From NCBI RefSeq assembly GCF_020595095.1, contig NZ_JAJDOP010000005.1, positions 62,001 through 126,000 of the forward strand: 64,000 nucleotides of DNA, written 5' to 3'. Source of the DNA: Microvirga rosea (GTDB lineage: Bacteria > Pseudomonadota > Alphaproteobacteria > Rhizobiales > Beijerinckiaceae). Below, piece after piece: positions 52,327 through 63,646 of this stretch; position 1 is the stretch's first letter, and each line of letters begins with the position of its first letter. Below the pieces are notes generated by a model. It ran no database searches. It was not told the DNA's origin and was given only the letters and a program-made list of their open reading frames with translations. The translations under genes and the position numbers were made by a program.

Positions 52327-53394
52327 ATGTCCTCTTCTACCCTGATGCCGGTCTTTGACGGTCATAACGACGTTCTGCTGCGCTTGATGCGCGGCAAGAT
52401 TCAGCCTGAGAAGGCGTTCCTCGAGGGTGACAATATCGGCCATCTCGATCTCCCCCGGATGAAAGAAGGTGGATTCGCCGGAGGCTTCTTCGCGGTCTAC
52501 GTGCCGTCCGAAGGCGGAAGCCTCGATGTGGACGAGCTGATGACCCGCCCGCAATACGACATCCCTCTGCCGGAGCCGCTCCGATTGGAGCCGAGCCAGA
52601 AGATCACCGTTCACATGGCCTCCCTGCTGCTGCGCATCGAGCGCGCGTCGGACGGCAAGGTGAAGGTTTGTCGCTCTGCCGCAGACATCCGGCAATGCCT
52701 GAAGACCGGCTCGCTCGCGGCAATTCTGCATATCGAGGGCGCTGAGGGCATCGACGGCGATCTATATATGCTGGACGTGCTTCATGGCAGTGGCCTGCGC
52801 TCGATCGGTCCGGTCTGGAGTCGCTCCAATATCTTCGGACATGGCGTGCCGTTCAGCTATCCTTCAAGCCCTGATACAGGTCCGGGATTGACGGAACTCG
52901 GCAAGGAGCTGATCCGGGCCTGCAATCGGCTCAAGATCATGATCGATCTGTCCCACCTCAATGAGAAGGGTTTCTGGGATGTGGTGAAGCTGAGCGATGC
53001 GCCGCTTGTTGCGACGCATTCAAATGCTCATGCCATCTGTCCGCATTCGCGCAACCTCACGGACAAACAACTGGCGGCTATCCGCGAGAGTCGCGGCATG
53101 GTCGGAGTGAACTTCGCGACATCCTTCATTCGGGCTGACGGCCAGCGGAGTGAGAACACCACCCTGGAAGAGATGATCCGCCACATGGATCACCTCATCG
53201 CTCAAGTCGGTGTCGACGGCGTTGGCTTGGGCTCCGATTTCGACGGAGCGACGATCCCGGCGGAGATCGGCGACGCCCGCGGGCTCCCACGTCTGGTCGA
53301 AGCCATGCGCAAGCACGGCTACGACGAAGCGACCCTTCGCAAGCTCTGCTACGAAAATTGGCTCAATGTGCTGGAGCGGACCTGGGGCGCCTAA
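52327..53394 (+). CDS. Dipeptidase, renal dipeptidase family (M19)
   Basis: This 355-residue cytoplasmic zinc dipeptidase has a TIM barrel. Metal and substrate residues are seen in PVFDGHNDVLL (the HxD pair, about 9-15), ILHIEGAEGI (bridging Glu), MIDLSHLNEKGF and VATHSNAHAICPHSRNLTD (His ligands), and GLGSDFDGA. The last is diagnostic of the membrane-dipeptidase family. There is no signal peptide. It lies 29 bases after the last ATPase of the peptide transporter, so it probably hydrolyses the imported dipeptides. It converges on the polyamine-type operon with 7 bases between. Confidence 0.94.
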   Translation: MSSSTLMPVFDGHNDVLLRLMRGKIQPEKAFLEGDNIGHLDLPRMKEGGFAGGFFAVYVPSEGGSLDVDELMTRPQYDIPLPEPLRLEPSQKITVHMASLLLRIERASDGKVKVCRSAADIRQCLKTGSLAAILHIEGAEGIDGDLYMLDVLHGSGLRSIGPVWSRSNIFGHGVPFSYPSSPDTGPGLTELGKELIRACNRLKIMIDLSHLNEKGFWDVVKLSDAPLVATHSNAHAICPHSRNLTDKQLAAIRESRGMVGVNFATSFIRADGQRSENTTLEEMIRHMDHLIAQVGVDGVGLGSDFDGATIPAEIGDARGLPRLVEAMRKHGYDEATLRKLCYENWLNVLERTWGA

Positions 53395-53401
53395 CAGCGC
53401 C

Positions 53402-54241
53402 TCAGCTCTGAGCTTTCGAAGTCAGCGCGAAGAGACTGGCGATCCCCCCGACACCCAGCATGAGCAAGAGGCTGACGGCGTTGATGGCGGGGGTCGCCCC
53501 TTCACGCATCTGCCCATACATGGTGATCGGCAGGGGCGGATCGGAGCCGACCAGCATCAGTGTCGTGTTGAAATTCTCAAACGACATCAGAAGCGCCACC
53601 AGCCCAGCTCCAACCAAGGCCGGCCTCAAGAAGGGCAGTGTGACCGTGCGCAGGACACGTGAACGGCTCGCGCCGAGGTCGAGTGCCGCTTCCTCGAGCG
53701 AGCGGTCGAATTTGCGCAGCCGCGCTGCGATGATCAAGGTAGCGATCGTCAGAATGAACGACAGCTGACCGAGAACAACGAGTGGCAGCCCCGGCCGCAG
53801 CGGATCGAGATCCGTCTGAAGAAGCTCCTCAAGACCGTTTGCCACGCGGGAGAAGAACGCCAGGATAGAAATACCGAGGATGACCCCGGGAATGACCAGC
53901 GGCCAAAGCATCATCATGGCGACGATCGTCTTCCCGCGAAACTCCGCCCGCTCCAGGACCCATGCGTTGATCGTGCCCAGAAGAACGGCCAGAACGGCCA
54001 CCGGCACCGCAACCTTCAAGCTGTTGCCGATGCTCGTGAGCCAAATCGGGTCCATGAGGACGCCTGGTTTCCCAAAGACAGCACCGCTGCCAATGAACCA
54101 TTCCAGTGTCCCTCCCTTCCAGGGCGGGGACGGAAAGGCGCTTGCATTGAAGGCAAAGATCGCGACGACAAGCAGCGGCGCAAACAGGAAGATGTAAAAC
54201 GCCGCGATATAGAGCTTCCAGACAAGAGGAGCTTTGCTCAT
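53402..54241 (-). CDS. Polyamine-type ABC transporter permease (PotC/PotI-like)
   Basis: This 279-residue permease has six hydrophobic helices, the first at about 8-30 (YIAAFYIFLFAPLLVVAIFAF). The EAA loop reads LEEAALDLGASRSRVLRTVTLP (about 185-206). It also has FNASAFPSPPWKGG after helix 1, typical of PotC/PotI. It is the distal gene of the binding-protein-ATPase-permease-permease operon on this strand, three bases after the other permease. Confidence 0.93.
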   Translation of the reverse strand: MSKAPLVWKLYIAAFYIFLFAPLLVVAIFAFNASAFPSPPWKGGTLEWFIGSGAVFGKPGVLMDPIWLTSIGNSLKVAVPVAVLAVLLGTINAWVLERAEFRGKTIVAMMMLWPLVIPGVILGISILAFFSRVANGLEELLQTDLDPLRPGLPLVVLGQLSFILTIATLIIAARLRKFDRSLEEAALDLGASRSRVLRTVTLPFLRPALVGAGLVALLMSFENFNTTLMLVGSDPPLPITMYGQMREGATPAINAVSLLLMLGVGGIASLFALTSKAQS

Positions 54242-54244
54242 GGA

Positions 54245-55108
54245 TCAAGCCTGCCGCAAGGTGGTTCCAAGGCTTTGACCGCTCAGGCGCAATCCAAGCC
54301 ATACGATGACCGATGACAGCACGAGCAGAAGCATTCCGAAAGCAGCCCCCTGCGGCCAGTTGAAGCGTGTAATGAACTGGGCATAGATCTGCTCCGTGAA
54401 CCAGAGGCCGTTCTTTCCTCCAAGCAGAACCGGCGTCGCGAAGTTTCCGACGGTCAGCATGAATACGATGATCGACCCTGCGACGATACCAGGAGTCGCA
54501 TGAGGGATGACGATCCGGCGCAAGACCGTCCATCGGCTTCCGCCAAGATCATACCCCGCTTCGACCACAGAAGGCTCGAGGCTCTCCAGTGCATTTGCAA
54601 GCGGCACGATCATGAAGAGAAGCCCTCCATAAACAAGCCCGAGGATAACCGCGCCGTCATTGTAGAGCATTTCCACCGGCTGGCTGGCGAGACCCACCCG
54701 TTGGAGCAGGTAGGAGATCAGGCCGGTCTCGCGCAGCAGCATCATCCATCCCAAGGTCCGCACGAGTTCCGAGACCCAGAAAGGCAGAAGACACAGGAGA
54801 AGAAGCATCGCCTTCAGGCGACCTTGGGCGACACGCGCGATATAAAGCGCAATCGGAAAGGCAAGAACGAGAGTCAGCGCCGTGACGAGGATCGACATGA
54901 CGGCCGTCCGCGCGAAGGTCCGCCAGTACAGGGGCTCGGTAAAGAACTCGAGGTAGTTACCAAGACCGAAGGCGTAGACTCTTGGTCCCACCCGCTCGCT
55001 GAAGGACAGAATGAGGATCTCCACATGCGGGAGAAGGATCAACAGTCCGAGCCAGAGAACAGCCGGTGCCAAGAGAAGGAAAAGAGCGAGCTTGCGAGCC
55101 GGCATCAT
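54245..55108 (-). CDS. Polyamine-type ABC transporter permease (PotB/PotH-like)
   Basis: This 287-residue permease has a first helix at about 8-30 (LALFLLLAPAVLWLGLLILLP), the periplasmic NYLEFFTEPLYWRTFART segment typical of PotB/PotH, and an EAA loop EAGYDLGGSRWTVLRRIVIP (about 190-209). It overlaps the ATPase stop by 4 bases (ATGA). It forms the pore with the downstream permease. Confidence 0.93.
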   Translation of the reverse strand: MMPARKLALFLLLAPAVLWLGLLILLPHVEILILSFSERVGPRVYAFGLGNYLEFFTEPLYWRTFARTAVMSILVTALTLVLAFPIALYIARVAQGRLKAMLLLLCLLPFWVSELVRTLGWMMLLRETGLISYLLQRVGLASQPVEMLYNDGAVILGLVYGGLLFMIVPLANALESLEPSVVEAGYDLGGSRWTVLRRIVIPHATPGIVAGSIIVFMLTVGNFATPVLLGGKNGLWFTEQIYAQFITRFNWPQGAAFGMLLLVLSSVIVWLGLRLSGQSLGTTLRQA

Positions 55109-56190
55109 GCAGCGAACACCCTCATGGCGTCCGCCGTCCAGCCAATATGAACAGGCGCTCCGACCTCGATGCCGGCGAGTGGTCCGGCTTGAGGCAGCAC
55201 CGCACGGAGGGGCTGTTCGAAGCCCGGCGCCTCGACAAGCAGGCTGGAATTGGCGCCGTCGAACAGGACCGCCGATACCCGGCCGGCAAAGCGATTGGGA
55301 AGCGACGACAGGCTTTCCTCGCTCGACGACAGCGCGATCGCTTCTGGACGAACGAAGCAGACAACGGACTTGGCATGAGAGAGTTCGACACCCTGAACCT
55401 CACCACCTGACGCGAGACGGATACGGGTGCCTCCTGTGCCCTCGCCTGTCCAACGATTGGTTTCACCCACGAAGCTCGCGACAAAGGGCGTCGCGGGGTG
55501 ATGGTAGAGCTCGCGCGGGCTTCCCACCTGCTCAAAACGTCCCTGGTTCATCACGGCAATGCGATCGGACATGACCAAGGCCTCGGATTGATCATGTGTG
55601 ATGTATACAAATGTCGTGTTGAAGGTGCTCTGCAGCTGCTTCAGCTCGATCTTCATATGTTCGCGAAGCTTGAGATCGAGGGCGCCCAACGGCTCGTCGA
55701 GCAGAACCAGCGTCGGTTCCAGAACAAGGCAGCGGGCGATTGCCACGCGTTGCCGTTGCCCTCCCGATAAGGCGGTCACCCGGCGCTCCGCAAAGCCCTT
55801 CAGGCCCACACGTTCCAGCATCCGGTTCGCGCGCTGCTCGGCTTCCGCTTTGCCGACGCCTCTGCAAGTGAGGCCATACGCGACATTCTCGCCGACATTC
55901 ATCATGGGAAAGAGGGCGAGGCTCTGGAACACCATGTTGACCGGGCGCCGATTGGCCGGAACGCCGACCATCGATTTGCCCCGAATGCGAATATCGCCGG
56001 AGGTCGGATGCTCGAACCCGGCGATCATTCGCATCAGGGTGGTCTTACCGCATCCGGAAGGGCCAAGAATGGAAAAGAAGTCCCCCTGGGTCACCGAGAA
56101 AGACACGTCGTCGACGGCGGAATGTGAGCCGAACTTCTTGGTGACGGAAAGGAGATCGAGATCGCTGGATGGGGCCATGGCTGCACGCAT
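55105..56190 (-). CDS. Polyamine-type ABC transporter ATP-binding protein (PotA-like)
   Basis: This 361-residue ATPase has GPSGCGKTTLMRMIAGFE (Walker A, about 42-50), Q-loop FQSLALFPMMNV, signature [15 protein letters not shown], Walker B LVLLDEPLGALDLKLRE and H-loop THD, followed by a C-terminal TOBE domain (about 280-355). The start is taken at ATG 56190, with a further ATG 4 codons later. It lies just after a perfect 11-bp hairpin whose 3' arm contains the G-rich Shine-Dalgarno. Polyamine or similar cationic substrates are likely from family and neighbours. Confidence 0.94.
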   Translation of the reverse strand: MRAAMAPSSDLDLLSVTKKFGSHSAVDDVSFSVTQGDFFSILGPSGCGKTTLMRMIAGFEHPTSGDIRIRGKSMVGVPANRRPVNMVFQSLALFPMMNVGENVAYGLTCRGVGKAEAEQRANRMLERVGLKGFAERRVTALSGGQRQRVAIARCLVLEPTLVLLDEPLGALDLKLREHMKIELKQLQSTFNTTFVYITHDQSEALVMSDRIAVMNQGRFEQVGSPRELYHHPATPFVASFVGETNRWTGEGTGGTRIRLASGGEVQGVELSHAKSVVCFVRPEAIALSSSEESLSSLPNRFAGRVSAVLFDGANSSLLVEAPGFEQPLRAVLPQAGPLAGIEVGAPVHIGWTADAMRVFAA

Positions 56191-56197
56191 AAAAGAG

Positions 56198-56224
56198 TCA
56201 TCCCCCGGTCATGCCGGGGGATGA
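56198..56224 (-). terminator. Perfect hairpin between binding-protein gene and ATPase gene
   Basis: TCATCCCCCGG/CCGGGGGATGA form an 11-bp perfect stem with loop TCATG/CATGA. On the minus strand CTCTTTTAT follows. The 3' arm carries GGGGGATGA, the only Shine-Dalgarno-like sequence for the ATPase 7 bases downstream. It could reduce both transcription and translation of the downstream genes relative to the binding protein. Confidence 0.7.
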
Positions 56225-56241
56225 TCTGTACATCAGGGGAG

Positions 56242-58449
<2,208 letters not shown>

Positions 58450-58476
58450 GGCCCTCGCGAAGCCCGAGGCTCGGGC

Positions 58477-59262
58477 CTACTCGGCGGTCCAGCCGCCATC
58501 CATGGAAAGATTCGCGCCGGTGATCTGGCTCGCCGCATCGGTGCAGAGAAAGACAGCCAGCGCCGCGACCTGCTCCGTGGTGACGAATTGCTTGGTCGGC
58601 TGCGCCTCCAGCAGAACGTCGTTGATGACCTGTTCTTTGGTCATGTTGCGGGCTTTCATGGTGTCCGGGATCTGCTTTTCGACGAGCGGGGTCCAGACAT
58701 AGCCTGGGCTGATGCAGTTCACTGTGATCCCGAAAGTCGCCGTCTCCAGCGCTGCGGTCTTCGTCAGGCCGGCGATTCCATGCTTGGCAGCCACATATGC
58801 CGATTTGAAGGGCGATGCCACCAGGGAGTGGGCCGAGGCCGTATTGATGATCCGGCCCCACTTGCGAGCCTTCATCCCTGGCAGCGCCGCGCGGATGGCA
58901 TGAAAGGCCGAGGAGAGATTGATCGCGATGATCTGATCCCATTTCTCGACCGGAAAGTTCTCGATGGGCGACACGAACTGAATACCGGCGTTGTTCACCA
59001 GAATGTCAACGCTTCCGAAGGTTTCCTCGGCAAGACGGATCATCCCTGCGATCTCTTCAGGCTTTGTCATGTCGGCCGCGGAATGAATGGCCTTGACGCC
59101 GAACTCGCTCTCGATCGCCTTGCGGGCCTTTTCGACCTCCTCGGGTGCCCCGAAACCGTTCAGGACGATAGATGCCCCCTCCTTGGCGAAGGCCCGCGCG
59201 ATCGAAAGGCCGATGCCGCTCGTCGAGCCCGTGACGACGGCCGTCTTGGATTTCAAGGTCAT
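58477..59262 (-). CDS. 3-hydroxybutyrate dehydrogenase (SDR family)
   Basis: This 261-residue short-chain dehydrogenase has the cofactor motif VTGSTSGIGLSIARAF (about 9-24), NNAGIQFVSPIENFP, the catalytic Ser in NTASAHSLVASPFKSAYVAAKHG (with YVAAK, Tyr about 155), and the C-terminus QITGANLSMDGGWTAE. The NAGIQFVSPIE and WTPLVEKQI segments point to D-3-hydroxybutyrate dehydrogenase (BdhA), which links polyhydroxybutyrate breakdown to acetoacetate. The start is ATG at 59262. It is convergent with pip (27 bases) and divergent from pxpB. Confidence 0.9.
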   Translation of the reverse strand: MTLKSKTAVVTGSTSGIGLSIARAFAKEGASIVLNGFGAPEEVEKARKAIESEFGVKAIHSAADMTKPEEIAGMIRLAEETFGSVDILVNNAGIQFVSPIENFPVEKWDQIIAINLSSAFHAIRAALPGMKARKWGRIINTASAHSLVASPFKSAYVAAKHGIAGLTKTAALETATFGITVNCISPGYVWTPLVEKQIPDTMKARNMTKEQVINDVLLEAQPTKQFVTTEQVAALAVFLCTDAASQITGANLSMDGGWTAE

Positions 59263-59465
59263 GAAGTTTTCTCCCGATATGCTGATGACGGTCTCAGGTG
59301 AGAAGTGGCATACCATGAAGCAGTCTCAGGGCGGGAGTCCACGGGGACGGGCACGTGCCAGTGTTCCCAATGGTCATGCGTCGGCATGCTCTTTTCGCAA
59401 TCCTGCGATGAGATGCTACCATTGAACCTAGCGCTCCGATGTGGGATGGCCGACTTGCGGCAATA

Positions 59466-60206
59466 ATGTCTTACGGCAGGATCATTGTGCAGGAACCGAG
59501 AATCCTTCCCTGTGGCGACACTGCGCTGTCGATCGAGTTCGGAAGCAGCATCGATGCAGACCTCAACGACAAAGTGCTTGCCCTCGATGCCTCCCTGCGG
59601 GCCAGCCCCCCGGTCGGCCTTAGGGAAACCGTGCCGACATATCGCTCCCTGCTGGTTCATTTTGATCCCACCCTCGTCGACTATGACGTCTTGACAAGAG
59701 CGTTGCTGGACGCTGCGAAACATCTGCACCCTGAGGCCTCCACAGGTCGTCGCTGGAAAGTCCCGGTTTTCTATGGCGGATCCTATGGAATGGATCTCGA
59801 GGAGGTGTCAGAGCGTCATGGGCTTTCTCCCGAGGCTGTCATCTCTCTTCACTGCGAACCTATCTATCGTATCTACATGATCGGCTTCATGCCGGGCTTC
59901 GCCTATCTGGGTGGCCTCGACGCTCGCCTTGCGACACCGCGTCGAACGCAGCCGAGGGCCCATATCCCCTCGGGCTCGATCATCATCGGCGGAGCCCAAG
60001 CCGCGGTCTCTTCCATCGAGTGTCCCAGCGGATGGCACATCTTGGGTCGAACGCCTGTCCGAAGCTATGCGCCGGAGCGTGAGCCCGCCTTCCTGTTCGC
60101 CGCTGGCGATGAAATCGTCTTCGACCCCAAGGATCCGGCCCTTTGGAAGGAGATGGAACAGGCGGCCCTGGCCGGTGAGCCGGTTGCGGAGCTCGTCGCG
60201 CCATGA
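59466..60206 (+). CDS. pxpB: 5-oxoprolinase subunit B (KipI family)
   Basis: PxpB is the KipI-type allophanate-hydrolase subunit-1 fold that, with PxpA and PxpC, opens 5-oxoproline to glutamate using ATP. The 246-residue protein shows ILPCGDTALSIEFG at the N-terminus, TYRSLLVHFDPTLVDYD, VPVFYGGSYGMDLEEV, and the signature GFMPGFAYLGGLD (about 140-152) with GGAQAAV. The ATG at 59466 is chosen over an upstream ATG 9 codons earlier. It overlaps pxpC by 4 bases (ATGA). No pxpA (LamB/YcsF) gene occurs in the window. Confidence 0.93.
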   Translation: MSYGRIIVQEPRILPCGDTALSIEFGSSIDADLNDKVLALDASLRASPPVGLRETVPTYRSLLVHFDPTLVDYDVLTRALLDAAKHLHPEASTGRRWKVPVFYGGSYGMDLEEVSERHGLSPEAVISLHCEPIYRIYMIGFMPGFAYLGGLDARLATPRRTQPRAHIPSGSIIIGGAQAAVSSIECPSGWHILGRTPVRSYAPEREPAFLFAAGDEIVFDPKDPALWKEMEQAALAGEPVAELVAP

Positions 60207-61252
60207 CGGAGCTCGTCGTCAACTCCTGCGGGCCCATGACGTCGCTTCAGGATCATGGGCGTTTCGGGTATCAGCGCTTCGGCGTCTCCCCATCGGGAGC
60301 CATGGACCGGCGGGCACTGGCGATGGCGAATGCCTTGGTCGGCAATCCGCCGGAGTTGGCGGCAATCGAGTTCATGCATCTCGGAGGAAGCCTCACGGCA
60401 AGCGGCGGAAAACTTCAGCTTGCCTTAGCCGGAGCGGAATGCGCGCTGACGGTAGGGGGCCGGCTTATTCCTCCTCGAACATCTTTCGATCTCAATGATG
60501 GTGAAACTCTGGAGATCAGCGCGGCGAAGGCCGGGACATTCGCCTATCTCGCTGTGGGTGGCGGCTTCTCGATTTCTCCCCAACTCGGGAGTCTCTCGTT
60601 TCACTTGAGATCAAAGATGGGTGGTCTCGACGGCGAGCTTCTTCGGGCCGGGGATAGATTGCCATGTCTTGCTGCGTCTCCGGCCGGATCGCTGCGGCAA
60701 CTGGCAGCTCCGCCCACGGATGACGAAGGGCCCATTCGGGTCATCATGGGGCCACAGGACGACTACTTCACCCCTGAGGCTATTCGTACTTTTCTCACCT
60801 GCTCCTTCACCGTGAGCATGCAAGCCGATCGTATGGGATTTCAGCTGTCAGGTCCGCGCATCGAGCACGCAAAGGGGTTCAACATCGTCTCCGACGGCAT
60901 CGTCGAAGGGCATATCCAGGTTCCAGGAAGCGGTCAGCTCATCGTGTTGATGAGAGACCGTCAGACGGCTGGAGGCTACCCGAAAATTGCGACCGTCGTT
61001 AGCGCCGATCTCGATCGGCTCGCGCAGATCCGCCCCGGCGGAACCCTGCAATTCCGCGCGGTCGATCAAGCGGAAGCCGTCACAGCCGCCCGCACCAGGA
61101 AGGACTGGATCGCGTCACTGCCCCAGTGGCTTACGCCTGTTCATCCGGAGCTCACGACAGAGCGTTTGCTCGGCGCCAATCTCATCAGCGGCGCGATTGA
61201 CGCCATGCATCCACTGGTCGATCAATCCGCCTCGTCCGGCATCGCCGACTGA
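60203..61252 (+). CDS. pxpC: 5-oxoprolinase subunit C (KipA/biotin-dependent carboxylase-like)
   Basis: This 349-residue KipA-type protein has the N-terminal SLQDHGRFGYQRFGVSPSGAMD pattern, FMHLGGSLTASG, and the C-terminal QADRMGFQLSGP ... SDGIVEGHIQVPGSGQLIVLMRDRQTAGGYPKIA stretch typical of allophanate hydrolase subunit 2. It pairs with PxpB. It ends 31 bases from the convergent malate synthase gene, so there is no third pxp gene in this operon downstream. Confidence 0.93.
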   Translation: MTELVVNSCGPMTSLQDHGRFGYQRFGVSPSGAMDRRALAMANALVGNPPELAAIEFMHLGGSLTASGGKLQLALAGAECALTVGGRLIPPRTSFDLNDGETLEISAAKAGTFAYLAVGGGFSISPQLGSLSFHLRSKMGGLDGELLRAGDRLPCLAASPAGSLRQLAAPPTDDEGPIRVIMGPQDDYFTPEAIRTFLTCSFTVSMQADRMGFQLSGPRIEHAKGFNIVSDGIVEGHIQVPGSGQLIVLMRDRQTAGGYPKIATVVSADLDRLAQIRPGGTLQFRAVDQAEAVTAARTRKDWIASLPQWLTPVHPELTTERLLGANLISGAIDAMHPLVDQSASSGIAD

Positions 61253-61283
61253 TCGACCGGATTTCACGCGGGACGGGTCTAAT

Positions 61284-63485
61284 TCAGACCGTGCGAACGC
61301 CGCTTTGATCGAGACGGTTCTCGGCCCCCTTGGCCTTTGCCTCGCGACGGCGCTGGTGAAGGATCCACTCGGTGTAACCGTTGGGTTGATCACGGCCTTT
61401 GAAGATCAGATCGCAGGCAGCCTGAAACGCAGGCCCATCGAAGCCGGGGGCCATTGGGCGATAGAGAGGATCGCCCGCGTTCTGCCGGTCGACGACCTCC
61501 GCCATTCGCCTCAGAGCCTGCATGACCTGATCCTGCGTCACGACACCGTGGCGCAGCCAGTTGGCCAAATGCTGGCTTGAGATGCGCAAGGTCGCGCGAT
61601 CTTCCATGAGCCCGACATCATGAATGTCAGGAACCTTGGAACAGCCGACGCCCTGATCGACCCAACGCACGACGTAACCGAGAATACCCTGACAATTGTT
61701 GTCGATCTCCTCCTGGACCGCCTCGGGAGCCCAGTTGGATTGCGAGACGGGGATGGTCAGAATATCGCCAAGCCTGGCGGGACTGCGCTGCCTGAGCTCC
61801 TGCTGGCGCGCCTGCACGTCGACCTCGTGATAGTGGAGTGCATGCAGCGTCGCGGCCGTCGGAGATGGAACCCAGGCCGTGTTGGCACCCGAGCGCGGAT
61901 GCCCAACCTTCTGCGCAAGCATGTCGGCCATCCTATCGGGCGCGGCCCACATTCCCTTGCCGATCTGAGCTTTGCCGGGCAGCCCACAGGCAAGGCCCAC
62001 ATCGACGTTATTGTCTTCATAGGCCTTGATCCAAGCAGTCGTCTTCATGTCGTTCTTGCGGATCATCGGACCTGCTTCCATGGAAGTGTGGATCTCATCT
62101 CCGGTTCGATCCAGGAAGCCCGTGTTGATGAAGAAGATTCTCTCCGATGCAGCCTGAATAGCGGCCCTGAGGTTCACAGTCGTGCGCCGCTCTTCGTCCA
62201 TGATTCCCATTTTGATGGTGTTTCGCGGCAGAGACAGCATCTGCTCGACGGCCGCAAAAAGATCATTGGCGAACGCGACCTCATCCGGCCCATGCATCTT
62301 GGGCTTCACGATGTAGATCGAGCCCGTGCGGCTATTGCGGAAGGGTCCGGCCCCATGCAGGTCATGAAGACCTATCAGCGCCGTCACGGCCGCATCAAGA
62401 ATTGTCTCCGGGATCTCCTCACCTGCACTGTCGAGAACAGCATCGGTGAACATGTGGTGCCCCACATTGCGCACAAGCATGAGGCTTCGCCCATGCAGTC
62501 GGACCTCGCCTCCACCCGGGGCGGTATAGATCCGATCCGCATTGAGACGGCGCTCGATCGTCCGACCACCTTTTTCAAAGGTCTCGACAAGGTCGCCCCG
62601 CATAAGTCCGAGCCAGGTTCGATAAACCTCGACCTTGTCGTCGGCATCGACAGCCGCGACACTGTCTTCCAGATCCATGATCGTCGATAGCGCAGCCTCC
62701 ATAAGCACATCCGCGACGCCGGCCGGATCCTCTGCGCCGATCGGACTTGTGCGGTCGATGCGAATATCCATGTGCAGGCCGTTATGGCGCAGCAACAATC
62801 CGGAAGGATGGGTTTGATCGCCCTGGTATCCGGCAAACTGCCCGGGATCGGACAGTTCCGTTGTGGTGCCGCCACGAAGCTGCACAAGAAGCGCCCCATT
62901 CTCTACCGTATATGCCGCCGCATCTTTATGGCTTCCGATCTTCAGCGGCACGGCGCGATCGAGAAATTCGCGCGCCCACGCAACAACCTTGGCCCCTCGG
63001 ATCTTGTTGTATCCCGTTCCCTTTCCGGCACCCTCATCCTCGGAAATAACGTCCGTTCCATACAAGGCGTCGTAGAGGGATCCCCAGCGGGCGTTAGCGG
63101 CATTCAGGGCATACCGGGCATTGGAAACCGGTACGACGAGCTGCGGGCCAGCCGTTTCGGCGATCTCACGATCGACATTCCTGGTCGTGACCGAGAACGT
63201 CTCCGGTTCAGGTCGCAGGTAGCCGATCTCGCGCAGGAAGTTCTCGTAATGATCGCGATTGAACGCCTGCCCTGACCTTCCCCGATGATAGGCATCGATT
63301 TGCTCTTGGAGCTGGTCGCGAACTGCCAGGAGGGCGCGGTTACGCGGTGCGAAATCCCGGACGAGGCCAGCAAGTCCGCTCCAGAATGACTCCGGCGATA
63401 TGCCCGTTCCCTGAAGGGTCTCCTCAGTGATAAAGTCATGGAGAGCCGGCGCGATCTGCAGGCCATGCTTCTGGATGCGGTTCAT
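61284..63485 (-). CDS. glcB: Malate synthase G
   Basis: GlcB condenses glyoxylate with acetyl-CoA to malate. The 733-residue length and layout fit the G isoform: N-terminal helical clasp (about 1-100), the inserted alpha/beta domain (about 130-260) characteristic of G type, and the TIM barrel. Catalytic segments visible are [29 protein letters not shown] (the DEER Arg/Glu site), and [21 protein letters not shown]. The start is one of two adjacent ATGs (63488/63485); the second is preferred because of spacing to GGGAA. It would complement the glyoxylate-handling reductase elsewhere in the window. Confidence 0.97.
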   Translation of the reverse strand: MNRIQKHGLQIAPALHDFITEETLQGTGISPESFWSGLAGLVRDFAPRNRALLAVRDQLQEQIDAYHRGRSGQAFNRDHYENFLREIGYLRPEPETFSVTTRNVDREIAETAGPQLVVPVSNARYALNAANARWGSLYDALYGTDVISEDEGAGKGTGYNKIRGAKVVAWAREFLDRAVPLKIGSHKDAAAYTVENGALLVQLRGGTTTELSDPGQFAGYQGDQTHPSGLLLRHNGLHMDIRIDRTSPIGAEDPAGVADVLMEAALSTIMDLEDSVAAVDADDKVEVYRTWLGLMRGDLVETFEKGGRTIERRLNADRIYTAPGGGEVRLHGRSLMLVRNVGHHMFTDAVLDSAGEEIPETILDAAVTALIGLHDLHGAGPFRNSRTGSIYIVKPKMHGPDEVAFANDLFAAVEQMLSLPRNTIKMGIMDEERRTTVNLRAAIQAASERIFFINTGFLDRTGDEIHTSMEAGPMIRKNDMKTTAWIKAYEDNNVDVGLACGLPGKAQIGKGMWAAPDRMADMLAQKVGHPRSGANTAWVPSPTAATLHALHYHEVDVQARQQELRQRSPARLGDILTIPVSQSNWAPEAVQEEIDNNCQGILGYVVRWVDQGVGCSKVPDIHDVGLMEDRATLRISSQHLANWLRHGVVTQDQVMQALRRMAEVVDRQNAGDPLYRPMAPGFDGPAFQAACDLIFKGRDQPNGYTEWILHQRRREAKAKGAENRLDQSGVRTV

Positions 63486-63646
63486 CATTTCCCGTTCTTC
63501 CCGGATTCAGGTCTTCCGAGCTTATCTTAATGTCTTGCTTTAGAAAAAGGAGGGGCCGGATCACCAAAAGGTCGAGATGGCCGGGGGCGAGGGACTTCAC
63601 CCCATTCCGCTCGGCCTCCTTCCGTATGATGCGAGACAGGGTTCGG

